Of a stretch of 64,000 nucleotides of DNA, positions 26,777 through 35,286 are shown piece by piece. The position numbers and the translations under genes are program-made. Position 1 is the first letter of the stretch. Every line of letters starts with the position of its first letter. The notes beneath the pieces were generated by a model that worked only from the letters and a program-made list of their open reading frames with translations, had not been told where the DNA came from and ran no database searches. The stretch comes from Paraburkholderia metrosideri (GTDB lineage Bacteria > Pseudomonadota > Gammaproteobacteria > Burkholderiales > Burkholderiaceae): the NCBI RefSeq assembly GCF_904848625.1, contig NZ_CAJHCP010000002.1:619568-683567 (forward strand), read 5' to 3'.

Positions 26777-27835
26777 TCAAGCCGCCAGCGGATGCGCGTC
26801 CTGCTCGTTCCACCACACCACCACGCGAGCATCCGGGCCCAGCCGCGAAGGGTCGTAATCGCCGTCGCTCACGAATGAAATCAGTTCGGGCGAGCCGTCG
26901 AGCGGATCGAGTGTCATCCGCAGATGCGTGCCCTGGTACTCAGCTTCGCGGACTTTGCAGGGCACGCCGCCAATGCGCGTCATGCCACTTTCTCCGCTTG
27001 CGTTCTGCACCGGCGTGACGCCATGCGGCACGACGCGCAGATGATCGGCGCGCACGGTAAACAAGCGGCCATTCGTATTGAAGACGTTATGGCCGCCCAG
27101 AAAGCGGGCCACGAATTCGGTGCGCGGATGATTGAATACTTCGAACGGCGTGCCGCTCTGTTCGATCCGGCCATGACTCATCACCACGACGAGATCGGCG
27201 AGCGCCATCGCTTCTTCCTGCGAGTGCGTGACGTGAACGAAGGTGATGCCGAGTTCTTTCTGCCAACGCTTGAGTTCGGCACGCATCTGTACGCGCAGGA
27301 ACGGGTCGAGTGCGGAGAGCGGTTCGTCCAGCAGCAGGCAGCCTGGCTGATTCAGCAACGCGCGCGCGAGCGCCACGCGCTGCTGCTGGCCGCCCGATAA
27401 CTGCGCTGGTTTGCGCTCGGCATAAGCGGACATCGCTACCAGTTCGAGTAATTCGGCCGCGCGCTTGCGTCGAACATCCTTGGCCACGCCGCGCATTTTC
27501 AGACTGAACGCAACGTTGTCGAGCGCGCTCAGATGCGGGAAAAGGGCGTAGTTCTGGAACACCATCGCGGTTCCTCGCGCGGCGGGCTCCGCACGTGTGA
27601 CGTTTCGACCAGCAATCAGAACGTCACCTTCAGAGACGGATTCATGACCGGCGATCATCCGCAAGGTCGAGGTTTTGCCGCAGCCCGATGGACCAAGCAG
27701 GCAGCAATACTGGCCGCCTGCAATGCGCAGGTCGATCGCGTCGACCGCAAGCGAATCGCCGTATTGCTTCGACACATGCACCAGTTCGATGTCGGCGGCT
27801 TTGGTTTCGAGCACCGTTGAAGCAGACTGAATCAT
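26777..27835 (-). CDS. ABC importer ATPase, PotA-like
   Basis: 352 residues. Walker A is GPSGCGKTS, the Q-loop region MVFQNYALFPHLSA, signature LSGGQQQRVALARAL, Walker B LLLDEPLSALD and the His switch in VTHSQEEAM. A C-terminal TOBE-type regulatory domain follows (about 240-352). It energises the two permeases downstream. The start with AGGA about ten bases upstream was preferred over a longer frame. First gene of the leftward operon. Confidence 0.92.
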   Translation of the reverse strand: MIQSASTVLETKAADIELVHVSKQYGDSLAVDAIDLRIAGGQYCCLLGPSGCGKTSTLRMIAGHESVSEGDVLIAGRNVTRAEPAARGTAMVFQNYALFPHLSALDNVAFSLKMRGVAKDVRRKRAAELLELVAMSAYAERKPAQLSGGQQQRVALARALLNQPGCLLLDEPLSALDPFLRVQMRAELKRWQKELGITFVHVTHSQEEAMALADLVVVMSHGRIEQSGTPFEVFNHPRTEFVARFLGGHNVFNTNGRLFTVRADHLRVVPHGVTPVQNASGESGMTRIGGVPCKVREAEYQGTHLRMTLDPLDGSPELISFVSDGDYDPSRLGPDARVVVWWNEQDAHPLAA

Positions 27836-28165
27836 GAAGGAAGGGTCCTCGTGAACGGCGAACAGTGGGGCATGCACGAAACAGACATGCCGTTAATGCG
27901 AAGCAGGCAAATGCAAGACATGTGCCATCCGGCCTATCGCCCCGCTCGCAGATCGCCAACGCGCCGTTGTGCTTAACGTCTACACGTTGGCTCGCATATT
28001 GCAAACGATTTGCCCCAACGATCGTTAGCGATCGGCAAGACCTGTTTCTGCGCAATCACGGTGCGTCTTCGGTCCGTCCCGGGGCATGAACCGGCCAATC
28101 CGGTTCATGCCTGACGCGACCCGTTGCACGATTCGACGCCATTCATCAACTACGGCTTCTTCTCA
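27836..28165. other. Divergent promoter region between the ABC importer and deacetylase operons
   Basis: 330 bases without a gene. It contains the perfect inverted repeat at 28083-28111 (listed separately) and a smaller one, CGATCG-TTAG-CGATCG, near 28019-28034. Both operons read away from here, so shared control by the GntR regulator at 29128 is plausible. Confidence 0.5.
28083..28111. promoter_or_regulatory. Perfect 12-bp inverted repeat (candidate operator)
   Basis: GGCATGAACCGG (28083-28094), spacer CCAAT, CCGGTTCATGCC (28100-28111). Perfect dyad symmetry with a 5-base centre, 54 bases before the deacetylase start. It could be the target of the GntR regulator two genes downstream, or form a leader hairpin in the deacetylase mRNA. 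Confidence 0.55.
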
Positions 28166-29131
28166 ATGAACGACATACGGAACCTGCCTGCAGCACTGAA
28201 CCGCGCGCGCGAATCGATCGCCACGCACGGCCGCTTTCCCTACCGGCCGATCACCGACAGCGATGCGTTCCGCTGGCCTGGCGATGCCGGTCTCGCGGTT
28301 TATCTGGGCTTCAATATCGAGCACTTTGCGTTTGGCGAAGGTCTTGGCGCGGCGCTCGGTCCGATTTCGCCGCAACCGGATGTGCTGAACCATAGTTGGC
28401 GCGAGTACGGTAATCGGGTGGGCGCATGGCGCTGTATCGAACTCTTCGATCAGCTGGACCTGCCGGCGGGCACACTCATCAACACCGCGCTCTACGATCA
28501 TTGTCCCGAGTTGATTGCAGCCTGCGTCGCGCGTGGCGACGAACTGATCGGCCACGGTCATACGAACGCGCATCGGCAGAGCGATCTCGACGAACGCGGC
28601 GAACGTGAGTTGCTGTTGCATTGCCGCGAGCGGATTGCGCAAGTGTCGGGTATGCCGCCGCAGGGCTGGCTGTCACCGTGGATTTCGGAATCGCATCTGA
28701 CGCCCGACCTGCTTGCGGAGACCGGCTATCGGTATACGCTGAACTGGTGTCACGACGATCGTCCGGTGCGCATGAACACGCGCGGCAAGCCGCTGTGGTC
28801 GATTCCGTATCCGCAGGAACTGAACGATCTGCCGATGATGGTAGGCCGTCACATGGATGGCCGTGCGTTCGCCGACATGATCATCGATCAGTTCGACGAG
28901 ATGCTCGAACAGGCGAATCGCGGCGCACGGCCTCAGGCACTCGTGATGGGTATTGCATTGCATCCGTATCTGGTGGGGCAGCCGTATCGCCTGAGGCATT
29001 TGCGTCGCGCGCTTGAACATATCGCAGCGGCACGCGCGCGGGGTAACCTGTGGATGACGACGCCCGGCGCGATTGCCAGTCATATGGACGCTCTGGAGCG
29101 GGACGACATCGTACGGCCGGCCATTGTATGA
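28166..29131 (+). CDS. Polysaccharide-deacetylase-fold amidohydrolase, PuuE/allantoinase-like
   Basis: 321 residues of the NodB/PuuE fold. The metal site is seen in LINTALYDHCPELIAA and GHGHTNAHRQS, followed by GWLSPWISESHLTPDLLAETGYRYTLNW and the closing ALHPYLVGQPYRLRHLRRAL. Proteins of this length and pattern include cofactor-independent allantoinase (PuuE) and cyclic imide hydrolases, so a cyclic ureide or imide is the likely substrate. The N-terminal Asp motif is weak. It overlaps the next gene by four bases. The start codon lacks a good ribosome binding site. Confidence 0.78.
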   Translation: MNDIRNLPAALNRARESIATHGRFPYRPITDSDAFRWPGDAGLAVYLGFNIEHFAFGEGLGAALGPISPQPDVLNHSWREYGNRVGAWRCIELFDQLDLPAGTLINTALYDHCPELIAACVARGDELIGHGHTNAHRQSDLDERGERELLLHCRERIAQVSGMPPQGWLSPWISESHLTPDLLAETGYRYTLNWCHDDRPVRMNTRGKPLWSIPYPQELNDLPMMVGRHMDGRAFADMIIDQFDEMLEQANRGARPQALVMGIALHPYLVGQPYRLRHLRRALEHIAAARARGNLWMTTPGAIASHMDALERDDIVRPAIV

Positions 29132-29862
29132 ACGCGAAAGCCGGCGTGGCCACCGCAAGGAACACGGCGCGTGAGGAGGCGGATATCGATACCCGTATCT
29201 ATCAATCGATCTTCGACGGCGTGTTGAATCACCGGCTGACACCCGGCACCAAATTGCCGGAGCCCGAGTTGTGCCAGCTATTCGGCGTGGGCCGCGCGGT
29301 CGTGCGTCGAGTGCTCGAAAAGCTCGCGTACGACGGCATCGTCGTATTGCGTCCGAACAAAGGCGCGGTGATTGCCGAACCGACGCCGGAAGAAACGCGT
29401 GAGATCTTCGAAGCGCGGCGTTCCGTCGAACGCATGCTGGTCGAGCTGGCGGTGCAACGCGCTAGCGACAAAGACATCAAGGCGTTGCGGCAACAATTGG
29501 CAAGCGAGCACGACGCGATGCATCGCTTCGATCAACCTTCGTGGGCGACGCTTGCCAGCGGATTTCATATGCGCATCGCCGCGCTGGCCGGCAATTCGAT
29601 CCTGCAAAACTATCTGAAGGAACTCGTATCGCGCTGCTCGCTGATTGTCGGTGTGTATGAACCGCCGGGGCACGCACCGTGCGAGCACGCGGAGCATGCT
29701 GCGATTGTCGATTGCATCGAAGCACGCGATGCAGCGGGGGCAATGGTGCACATGGACGCGCATCTGCGCGATTTACAGGACCGCATTGAAACCTCGCGGA
29801 TGCGCGGCGAAAAAAGCCTCGGCCAATTGCTCGGCCTGACCGTCCACGCTTCTTCCAACTAG
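29128..29862 (+). CDS. GntR-family regulator (FCD type)
   Basis: 244 residues. Winged helix at about 15-85 (IYQSIFDGVLNHRLTPGTKLPEPELCQLFGVGRAVVRRVLEKLAYDGIVVLRPNKG), then the helical FCD ligand domain with EARRSVERMLVELAV, the conserved His of FHMRIAALAGN and a C-terminal HAAIVDCIEARDA. The ATG overlaps the TGA of the deacetylase gene (ATGA). Likely controls its own operon and the divergent importer, with the imported compound or its hydrolysis product as ligand. Confidence 0.9.
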   Translation: MNAKAGVATARNTAREEADIDTRIYQSIFDGVLNHRLTPGTKLPEPELCQLFGVGRAVVRRVLEKLAYDGIVVLRPNKGAVIAEPTPEETREIFEARRSVERMLVELAVQRASDKDIKALRQQLASEHDAMHRFDQPSWATLASGFHMRIAALAGNSILQNYLKELVSRCSLIVGVYEPPGHAPCEHAEHAAIVDCIEARDAAGAMVHMDAHLRDLQDRIETSRMRGEKSLGQLLGLTVHASSN

Positions 29863-29872
29863 GCCAACCGAC

Positions 29873-30463
29873 ATGGAAATCGATTTCGAAGCGATCACCG
29901 AATACCAGCGCTACAAGCTGATGGCGAGCCTGATCGTGCCGCGTCCGATTGCGCTTGTCACCACGCTCGGCGCCGACGGCACGATCAACGCCGCGCCTTT
30001 CTCGATGTTCAACATGCTAGGCGAGGAGCCGCCGATCGTAATGATCAGCATCAATCGTGTGGCGGACGGCACACTGAAAGATACAGCGGTCAATATCGTG
30101 CGCACCGGTGAGTTCGTCGTGCATCTCGCCGACGAAGCCATCGCCCAGAAAATGCATCGTTGCGGTGCACGCTTGCCACCGAATGTCAGCGAGCTTGCAG
30201 AGGTCGGACTGACGCCCGTGCCGAGTTCTCACGTTGCGCCGCCGCGCATTGCAGAAGCGCCGGTTGCGTTCGAATGCACGATCTGGGAAACCCTGGAAAC
30301 GAGCAGCAGGCAGATTTTTATCGGCCGCGTGCATCGGCTGCATGCGCGTGATGAGTTGATCGATATCGACACATGGCGCGTGCGTTTGCAGCACTATTTT
30401 CCAGTGGGCCGGTTCGGCGCGAGTGATTATGTGACGACGCGGGATCGCTTCACGCTCGAGTGA
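29873..30463 (+). CDS. Flavin reductase-like FMN-binding protein (DIM6/NTAB)
   Basis: 196 residues with the split-barrel FMN fold: MASLIVPRPIALVTTLGADGTINAAPFSMFNMLGEEPPIVMISINR, then DTAVNIVRTGEFVVHLAD and HVAPPRIAEAPVAFECTIWE. It binds FMN, often supplying reduced flavin to a monooxygenase, though no oxygenase gene is adjacent. Eleven bases after the GntR stop, hence last gene of this operon. Confidence 0.87.
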   Translation: MEIDFEAITEYQRYKLMASLIVPRPIALVTTLGADGTINAAPFSMFNMLGEEPPIVMISINRVADGTLKDTAVNIVRTGEFVVHLADEAIAQKMHRCGARLPPNVSELAEVGLTPVPSSHVAPPRIAEAPVAFECTIWETLETSSRQIFIGRVHRLHARDELIDIDTWRVRLQHYFPVGRFGASDYVTTRDRFTLE

Positions 30464-30469
30464 TTGATG

Positions 30470-30506
30470 GTTCGACGCGCAGGTTGCGACACCCTGCGCG
30501 TCGAAC
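30470..30506. terminator. Bidirectional terminator
   Basis: GTTCGACGCGCAGG (30470-30483) and CCTGCGCGTCGAAC (30493-30506) form a perfect 14-base stem with a 9-base loop, placed exactly between the convergent flavin reductase and Ntn-hydrolase genes. A short T-rich stretch (GTCTTTC) follows on the plus strand. Confidence 0.75.
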
Positions 30507-30511
30507 GTCTT

Positions 30512-32098
30512 TCAAATCGCGAGTGCGCGTCCATCGCTGCGAGGGTCATGCGCACCCAAGGCCGAACCGTCGGTATCGATTCGAATCACGCCGGGGTGGC
30601 CCGCCAATGGACTTTGTGCCGCAATTGCGCTCACTTCATGCCCGCGTGCCGCGAGTGTTGCAAACACATCCGCTCCGGCATCTTCTTCGAGCTTTAACGC
30701 ATCGCGGGTATCGGAGAAGGTCTTGCCGAGTAGAAAGCGCGGGCGGGCGAGGGCAGTGAGGGGGTCCATTCCATAATCGATCAACCGCGTGAGGATGGCG
30801 GCAAGCGTTTGAGGCTGACCATCCGCACCCTGCGTGCCGAATAATAGATGCGGGCGGCCGTCTTTCAGATACATGCCGGGGTTGAGCGTATGAAAGGGCC
30901 GCTTGCCCGGCTGCACGGCGTTGTGATGGGCGGAATTCGTGCTGAACGATGCCCCCCGGTTGTGCCACAGAACGCCGGTGTCGCCTGCCACCACGCCGCT
31001 GCCCCAGTCGAAATAGACCGTTTGCAGCACGCTGACGCTGCGCCCCTGGCTATCGGTTGCGCCGATAAACACCGTGTCGCCGGGACGAAACACATGCGGC
31101 CATGCACGTGCTTCGCGCGGATTAATCGCGCGGGCATGCGCGTCGAGCGTGGCGGCCGACAGCATCTGTTCGACGGGCACGGGGTTGAACTCGGGGTCGG
31201 ACACGAAGCGGTCACGATCGACAAACGCGCATTTCACCGCTTCCACCAACAGGTGATAGTAATCAGCGCTGCCTTCGGGAATCGAGCGTAGGTCGAATCG
31301 ATTTAGCGTTCCCATGATTTGCAGCGTCGTGACGCCTTGCGTCGGCGGCCGCAGGCTCACCAGTTCGCCGCCGCGATACGCGACGCGCAACGGAGTTTCG
31401 TCGCGTGCATGAGTTCGGGCGAGATCGCTCGCGCTGACGGGTGAGCCAGCCTTTTGCAAGCCGCGCGCCATTCGCTCCGCGAGATCGCCTTCATAAAATT
31501 CGCGCGCACCGAAGCGGGCAATCCGTTCGATACTTCTGGCCAGTGCTGGTTGCGCAAAACGCTCATCGATAGCGGGAATGTTGCCGTGCGGTGCGAAGGT
31601 CCCGGCGAAGCCGGGTAGCGCATTCAATTCGCCAGCGCGCAACGTCTGCCAGAAATGCTGTGACGGCGTGACCGGAAAGCCCTCGCTGGCATAGTCGATT
31701 GCTCGGTCGAACAGCGACGACCATGTTTGCGTGCCGCTCCATGCGCTTTTGCTGATCTCATAGGCGCGATGCCATGTATCGACCGTGGCGGCAGTCGTGA
31801 TGGCGGATTCCGCGCCGCGCGCCGGAATCGCGGAGTCGAACGCGGGCAGTTGCGCGGCGGCCTGACCGATGCCGGACACCGTGCGCAGCATGCCATCGCG
31901 GTCGCCGATCACCCAGAACGCGTCGCCACCCAGCCCGGTGAAGTGCGGATAGGTAACGCACAGCGCTGCACCGATCGCAATCGCGGCCTCGATCGCGTTC
32001 CCACCCGCGCGCAATACATCGCGGCCGGCTTCGCTCGCTAACGCATGAGGACTGGTGACCATGCCGCCCGTGCCGCCGACGGATTTCGGATTCTGCAT
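30512..32098 (-). CDS. Gamma-glutamyltransferase-family Ntn hydrolase, HpxW-like
   Basis: 528 residues. Family marks are GMVTSPHALASEAGRDVLRAGGNAIEAAI, the HFTGLGGDAFWVI strand, the self-processing site region PGDTVFIGATDSQGRSVS whose Thr would be the N-terminal nucleophile after autocleavage, and GSGVVAGDTGVLWHNRGASFS. No signal peptide is present, unlike classical periplasmic Ggt. Cytoplasmic members in purine pathways (HpxW) hydrolyse oxamate to oxalate plus ammonia, and with an amidase and an isochorismatase in the same operon an amide or ureide substrate is favoured. A glutathione role cannot be excluded. GGAGC precedes the ATG. Confidence 0.8.
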   Translation of the reverse strand: MQNPKSVGGTGGMVTSPHALASEAGRDVLRAGGNAIEAAIAIGAALCVTYPHFTGLGGDAFWVIGDRDGMLRTVSGIGQAAAQLPAFDSAIPARGAESAITTAATVDTWHRAYEISKSAWSGTQTWSSLFDRAIDYASEGFPVTPSQHFWQTLRAGELNALPGFAGTFAPHGNIPAIDERFAQPALARSIERIARFGAREFYEGDLAERMARGLQKAGSPVSASDLARTHARDETPLRVAYRGGELVSLRPPTQGVTTLQIMGTLNRFDLRSIPEGSADYYHLLVEAVKCAFVDRDRFVSDPEFNPVPVEQMLSAATLDAHARAINPREARAWPHVFRPGDTVFIGATDSQGRSVSVLQTVYFDWGSGVVAGDTGVLWHNRGASFSTNSAHHNAVQPGKRPFHTLNPGMYLKDGRPHLLFGTQGADGQPQTLAAILTRLIDYGMDPLTALARPRFLLGKTFSDTRDALKLEEDAGADVFATLAARGHEVSAIAAQSPLAGHPGVIRIDTDGSALGAHDPRSDGRALAI

Positions 32099-32108
32099 CG
32101 ATGCTCCA

Positions 32109-33293
32109 CTACTGAAGGTTGGGGCGCGTGTGGCGCGAGTATAGATCGCGCGCGAGGCTCAGCAACGCGCGATCGCTGCCGCGTGCGCCAATGATCGACA
32201 GCGCGAGCGGACGATCGATTTCGTCGCGGAAAGGCAGCGTGATTTGCGGTAGACCGGCAACCGTGGCAAGCGCGTTGATCGTGAGGGCATCGTGGTAGAA
32301 GCCGCCGATTGCGTCGGCCGACGCTTGCTTCGATAACAACGCGACCGGGGTGGTCGGCATGACGAGCACAACCTTTTGGTCGAAGAGCGGGTCCAGCATG
32401 CCGCGCAACTCGGTATGAAGCGCGCGGTATTGGGCCGCCTGTTTGGTGTCCAGCACGTTCAGCCTGGCGAAGCGTTCAACGATGGAAGGACCGAAGTGCG
32501 GCTGTGCAGATCGGATCCAATGCCCGAGCGTGGCATCGATTTCGAGGTCCTGGACACGTTGATAACACGCGAGCCAACGCGCTTCGCCGCCGGCGAATAC
32601 GTCGAGCGAAGTGGCAGCCCCTAGCGATTCAGCCAGCGCAACCAGCCTCGATGCGTCGTCGGCCTCGTTGCGTGCGCGAGCCTCGAACGCTTCGTTAACG
32701 CGGACCAGTCGCGCCAGCGGCTTGACGACGTGAGCCAGATCCGCGGGTAGCAACACGTCGCCCACGGCGGCCAGCACGTCGACAGACCGCGCGAACCAGC
32801 CAACCGTATCGAAGCACGGCGCGAACGGCAACACGCCTTCGAGCGAGATCGCGTCATGCGTAGGTCGCATCCCCCACACACCGCAGAACGCGGCAGGCAC
32901 ACGCACGGAGCCACCGGTATCGGTGCCGAGTGCAAAGTCCACCTCGCCAGCCGCGACCGCAGACGCCGAACCACTCGACGACCCTCCCGGCAATGCATGC
33001 GGCCAGTGCGGATTAAGCGGCGTGCCGTAATGATGGTTCGCACCTTCGAGGCTATAGGCGAGTTCATCGGTAATCGTTTTTCCGTCGAGCGTCGCGCCGG
33101 CGGCCAGCACCATGTCGACACAACGCGCGTTGACAGGCGCGGCCTGATGGCTCGCCAGCCAGTCCGGATTGCCGCCACCCGTCACCACGCCGGCAACGTC
33201 GATCAGATCTTTGACGGCAAAGCGCAAGCCATCGAGTGGCCCTCGCGAGGTCGCGGCCACTCGCACACGCGGACCAGGAATAAACGCACTCAT
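32109..33293 (-). CDS. Amidase-signature hydrolase
   Basis: 394 residues. The Ser-cisSer-Lys machinery is visible: Lys28 in FAVKDLIDVAG, GGSSSGSASAVAAG, and the nucleophile Ser in LGTDTGGSVRVPAAFCG. It hydrolyses an amide bond; the substrate is unknown. It is shorter than AtzF and lacks an AtzG/HpxX-type small partner gene, so it is not an obvious AtzE. Its ATG overlaps the stop of the preceding isochorismatase gene (ATGA), and the Ntn hydrolase follows after ten bases. Confidence 0.87.
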   Translation of the reverse strand: MSAFIPGPRVRVAATSRGPLDGLRFAVKDLIDVAGVVTGGGNPDWLASHQAAPVNARCVDMVLAAGATLDGKTITDELAYSLEGANHHYGTPLNPHWPHALPGGSSSGSASAVAAGEVDFALGTDTGGSVRVPAAFCGVWGMRPTHDAISLEGVLPFAPCFDTVGWFARSVDVLAAVGDVLLPADLAHVVKPLARLVRVNEAFEARARNEADDASRLVALAESLGAATSLDVFAGGEARWLACYQRVQDLEIDATLGHWIRSAQPHFGPSIVERFARLNVLDTKQAAQYRALHTELRGMLDPLFDQKVVLVMPTTPVALLSKQASADAIGGFYHDALTINALATVAGLPQITLPFRDEIDRPLALSIIGARGSDRALLSLARDLYSRHTRPNLQ

Positions 33294-34090
33294 TTGACGT
33301 CCGCCAGTGCGTCGACAATCCGCGCCGAATCGGTGACGAAGCCAAAGCACTTCTTCACGTTCCAGATCGTCGCTTCGGTACAGAATGCCGGCGACGACGT
33401 CGCACAGCAGTCTTCGACCAGCACGCAGCCATAGCCAAGGAAATTCGCATCGGTCAGCGAATGCAGCACGCACTGGTCGGTATTCACGCCCGCGAACATC
33501 ACGGTGCGAATACCGAGATTACGCAGAATGCTGTCGAGCGGGGTGTCCCAGAAGCCGCTAATGCGATATTTGTCGACACAGATATCCTGCGGCAGCGGCG
33601 CGAGTTCATCGACCACGGCCGCCGCCCACGAATCCTTTTCGAGCACATGAGAACCGTTGCTCGCGAGCGGCTCGCCGAGGCCGGTCCCCACGCCTTTCGG
33701 CTTATAGAGATGCAACTGGTTCGGCGGCATGTTCGCGAGATCGGGGCGGTTGCCCCAATTGACCCAGATGACCGGCACACCGTTTTCGCGCAGCACCGGC
33801 AGCAGGCGCTGCAATGGTGCAATCGGCGCGCGGTCGGCACTGAAATCGCCCCCAATCTGGGCAACCCATCCTCCGCTGGTGCAGAAATCATTCTGCATAT
33901 CGATCACGATAATCGCGGTGCTGCGCAGATCGAGACGCACGTTTTGCGGCTCGCACGGCAGCGTCGCGACGACCGGCTCAGGCGCGGGCAACGACATGTC
34001 GACCAGCGTGTCGCTCGCGCTCCAGCGGGGCCGTCCGTCGCGGCCCAACTGACCGGAAACGCTTGTGCCGTAGGCGTCGTGCTGTTTCAT
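33290..34090 (-). CDS. Isochorismatase-fold cysteine hydrolase 1
   Basis: 266 residues with the D-K-C triad: Asp64 in VIDMQNDF, Lys174 in CVDKYRISGFWDT and Cys207 in GVNTDQCVLHSL. About 45 extra N-terminal residues precede the fold. It belongs to the ureidoacrylate/biuret/N-carbamoyl hydrolase branch, releasing ammonia from carbamoyl groups; exact substrate unknown. Strong GGAGAA before the ATG. First gene of a three-gene leftward operon, divergent from a BMP-type importer. Confidence 0.87.
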   Translation of the reverse strand: MKQHDAYGTSVSGQLGRDGRPRWSASDTLVDMSLPAPEPVVATLPCEPQNVRLDLRSTAIIVIDMQNDFCTSGGWVAQIGGDFSADRAPIAPLQRLLPVLRENGVPVIWVNWGNRPDLANMPPNQLHLYKPKGVGTGLGEPLASNGSHVLEKDSWAAAVVDELAPLPQDICVDKYRISGFWDTPLDSILRNLGIRTVMFAGVNTDQCVLHSLTDANFLGYGCVLVEDCCATSSPAFCTEATIWNVKKCFGFVTDSARIVDALADVK

Positions 34091-34298
34091 CAAAAATTCT
34101 CCATTGAGTTTGAATGACTGTTTGAAAGAGGCCGCCGCGACTGTTGGGCAGCGCATCGGGGCAACCTCTGATCCGGTATTTCAGGCGGGTCTGAACCAGG
34201 CGGCCACACCGCGCAAATCGTTACTTGGCATCGAAGTTGCATTTGCTTCGTTCATGAATAACCTACTTACCCAAACCAAACGCAAAAGGAATGCCAGA

Positions 34299-35285
34299 AT
34301 GTTGCTCAACAAGATCGCCACGCTCAAAACGCTCGCTACATGTGTGGTTGCAGTCGCTGCGTCGACTGCTGCGGTTCATGCGGTCGCAGCCGATCCGCTA
34401 CGGGTCGGCGTGCTGATTCCCGGCTCGAAGTCGGACAAGGGCTGGATGGAGTCCGGCTACGACGGGCTCGCCGCTGCACAGAAAGAACTCGGCCCGAAGT
34501 TGAAGACGCAGATGATCGAGAACATCAACTACGCGGACATGGAACAGGCGTTGACCAACCTCGCGTCGAAGAACCAGTTGGTGATCGGCGTCGGCGGACA
34601 GACGCAGGCGTCGGTGCTCAAGATCGCAAAGCGCTTTCCGAATGTGAAGTTCGCGATTGTCGGCGGCAACAAGGGGCAGGACATGCCGCCGAACGTCGCG
34701 GGCTATGACGTGAAGCAGGCGGAAATTGCCTACGTCGCGGGCGCCGCAGCGGCGATGCTGTCGAAGAACGGCGCGGTGAGTTATGTCGGCGGGATGGAGA
34801 TTCCGTCGATCGTCAACGCAGGCAAGGAATTCGGTAACGGCGCGCGCTCGATCAATCCGAAGATCAAGTACTTCGAGAGCTATACGGGCGATTTCGACAA
34901 CGTGTCGAAGGCCAAGGAAGCGACGCTCGCGGCGATCTCGCAAGGCGCGGACGTCCACTATCACATTCTCAATCTCGGCTTGCGCGGCATGGAGCAGGCG
35001 GCCAGCGAGAAGCACACGCACGTGATCGGCAGCTATACGGACCGGTGCGGCACCGACCCGTTGTATATCGCGTATTCGATTACGGGCGTCGGTTATCAGG
35101 TGCAGTACGCGATCGATCAGATGGCGGCCGGCACATGGCAGCCGGGTTACAAGGCGTTCGGTCTGGCAATGGGACCGAAAGCGTCGGACATGGTGGTGTG
35201 CAAGCCGTCACCTGAAATGACGACGAAGCTCAAGCAGATCGAGCAGGACATCGAAAGCGGCAAGATCAAGGTGTCAGAAGGCTGA
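34299..35285 (+). CDS. BMP-family periplasmic binding protein 1
   Basis: 328 residues with a Sec signal peptide (cleavage near HAVAA). The mature protein starts DPLRVGVLIPGSKSDKGWMESGYDGLAAAQKEL and carries the BMP-family pattern (PnrA/nucleoside receptor fold), with FAIVGGNKGQDMPPNVAGYD and AIVGYVGGMEIPSI-like SYVGGMEIPSIVN. Start chosen at the ATG with AAGGAA upstream; the longer frame reaches into the divergent gene's promoter. First gene of a transporter operon. Confidence 0.9.
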   Translation: MLLNKIATLKTLATCVVAVAASTAAVHAVAADPLRVGVLIPGSKSDKGWMESGYDGLAAAQKELGPKLKTQMIENINYADMEQALTNLASKNQLVIGVGGQTQASVLKIAKRFPNVKFAIVGGNKGQDMPPNVAGYDVKQAEIAYVAGAAAAMLSKNGAVSYVGGMEIPSIVNAGKEFGNGARSINPKIKYFESYTGDFDNVSKAKEATLAAISQGADVHYHILNLGLRGMEQAASEKHTHVIGSYTDRCGTDPLYIAYSITGVGYQVQYAIDQMAAGTWQPGYKAFGLAMGPKASDMVVCKPSPEMTTKLKQIEQDIESGKIKVSEG

Positions 35286-35286
35286 T

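Noticed and set aside
30512..32098. Calling the Ntn hydrolase a classical Ggt for glutathione
   Set aside because: No signal peptide and the operon context of amide hydrolases favour an HpxW-like role; kept only as an alternative.
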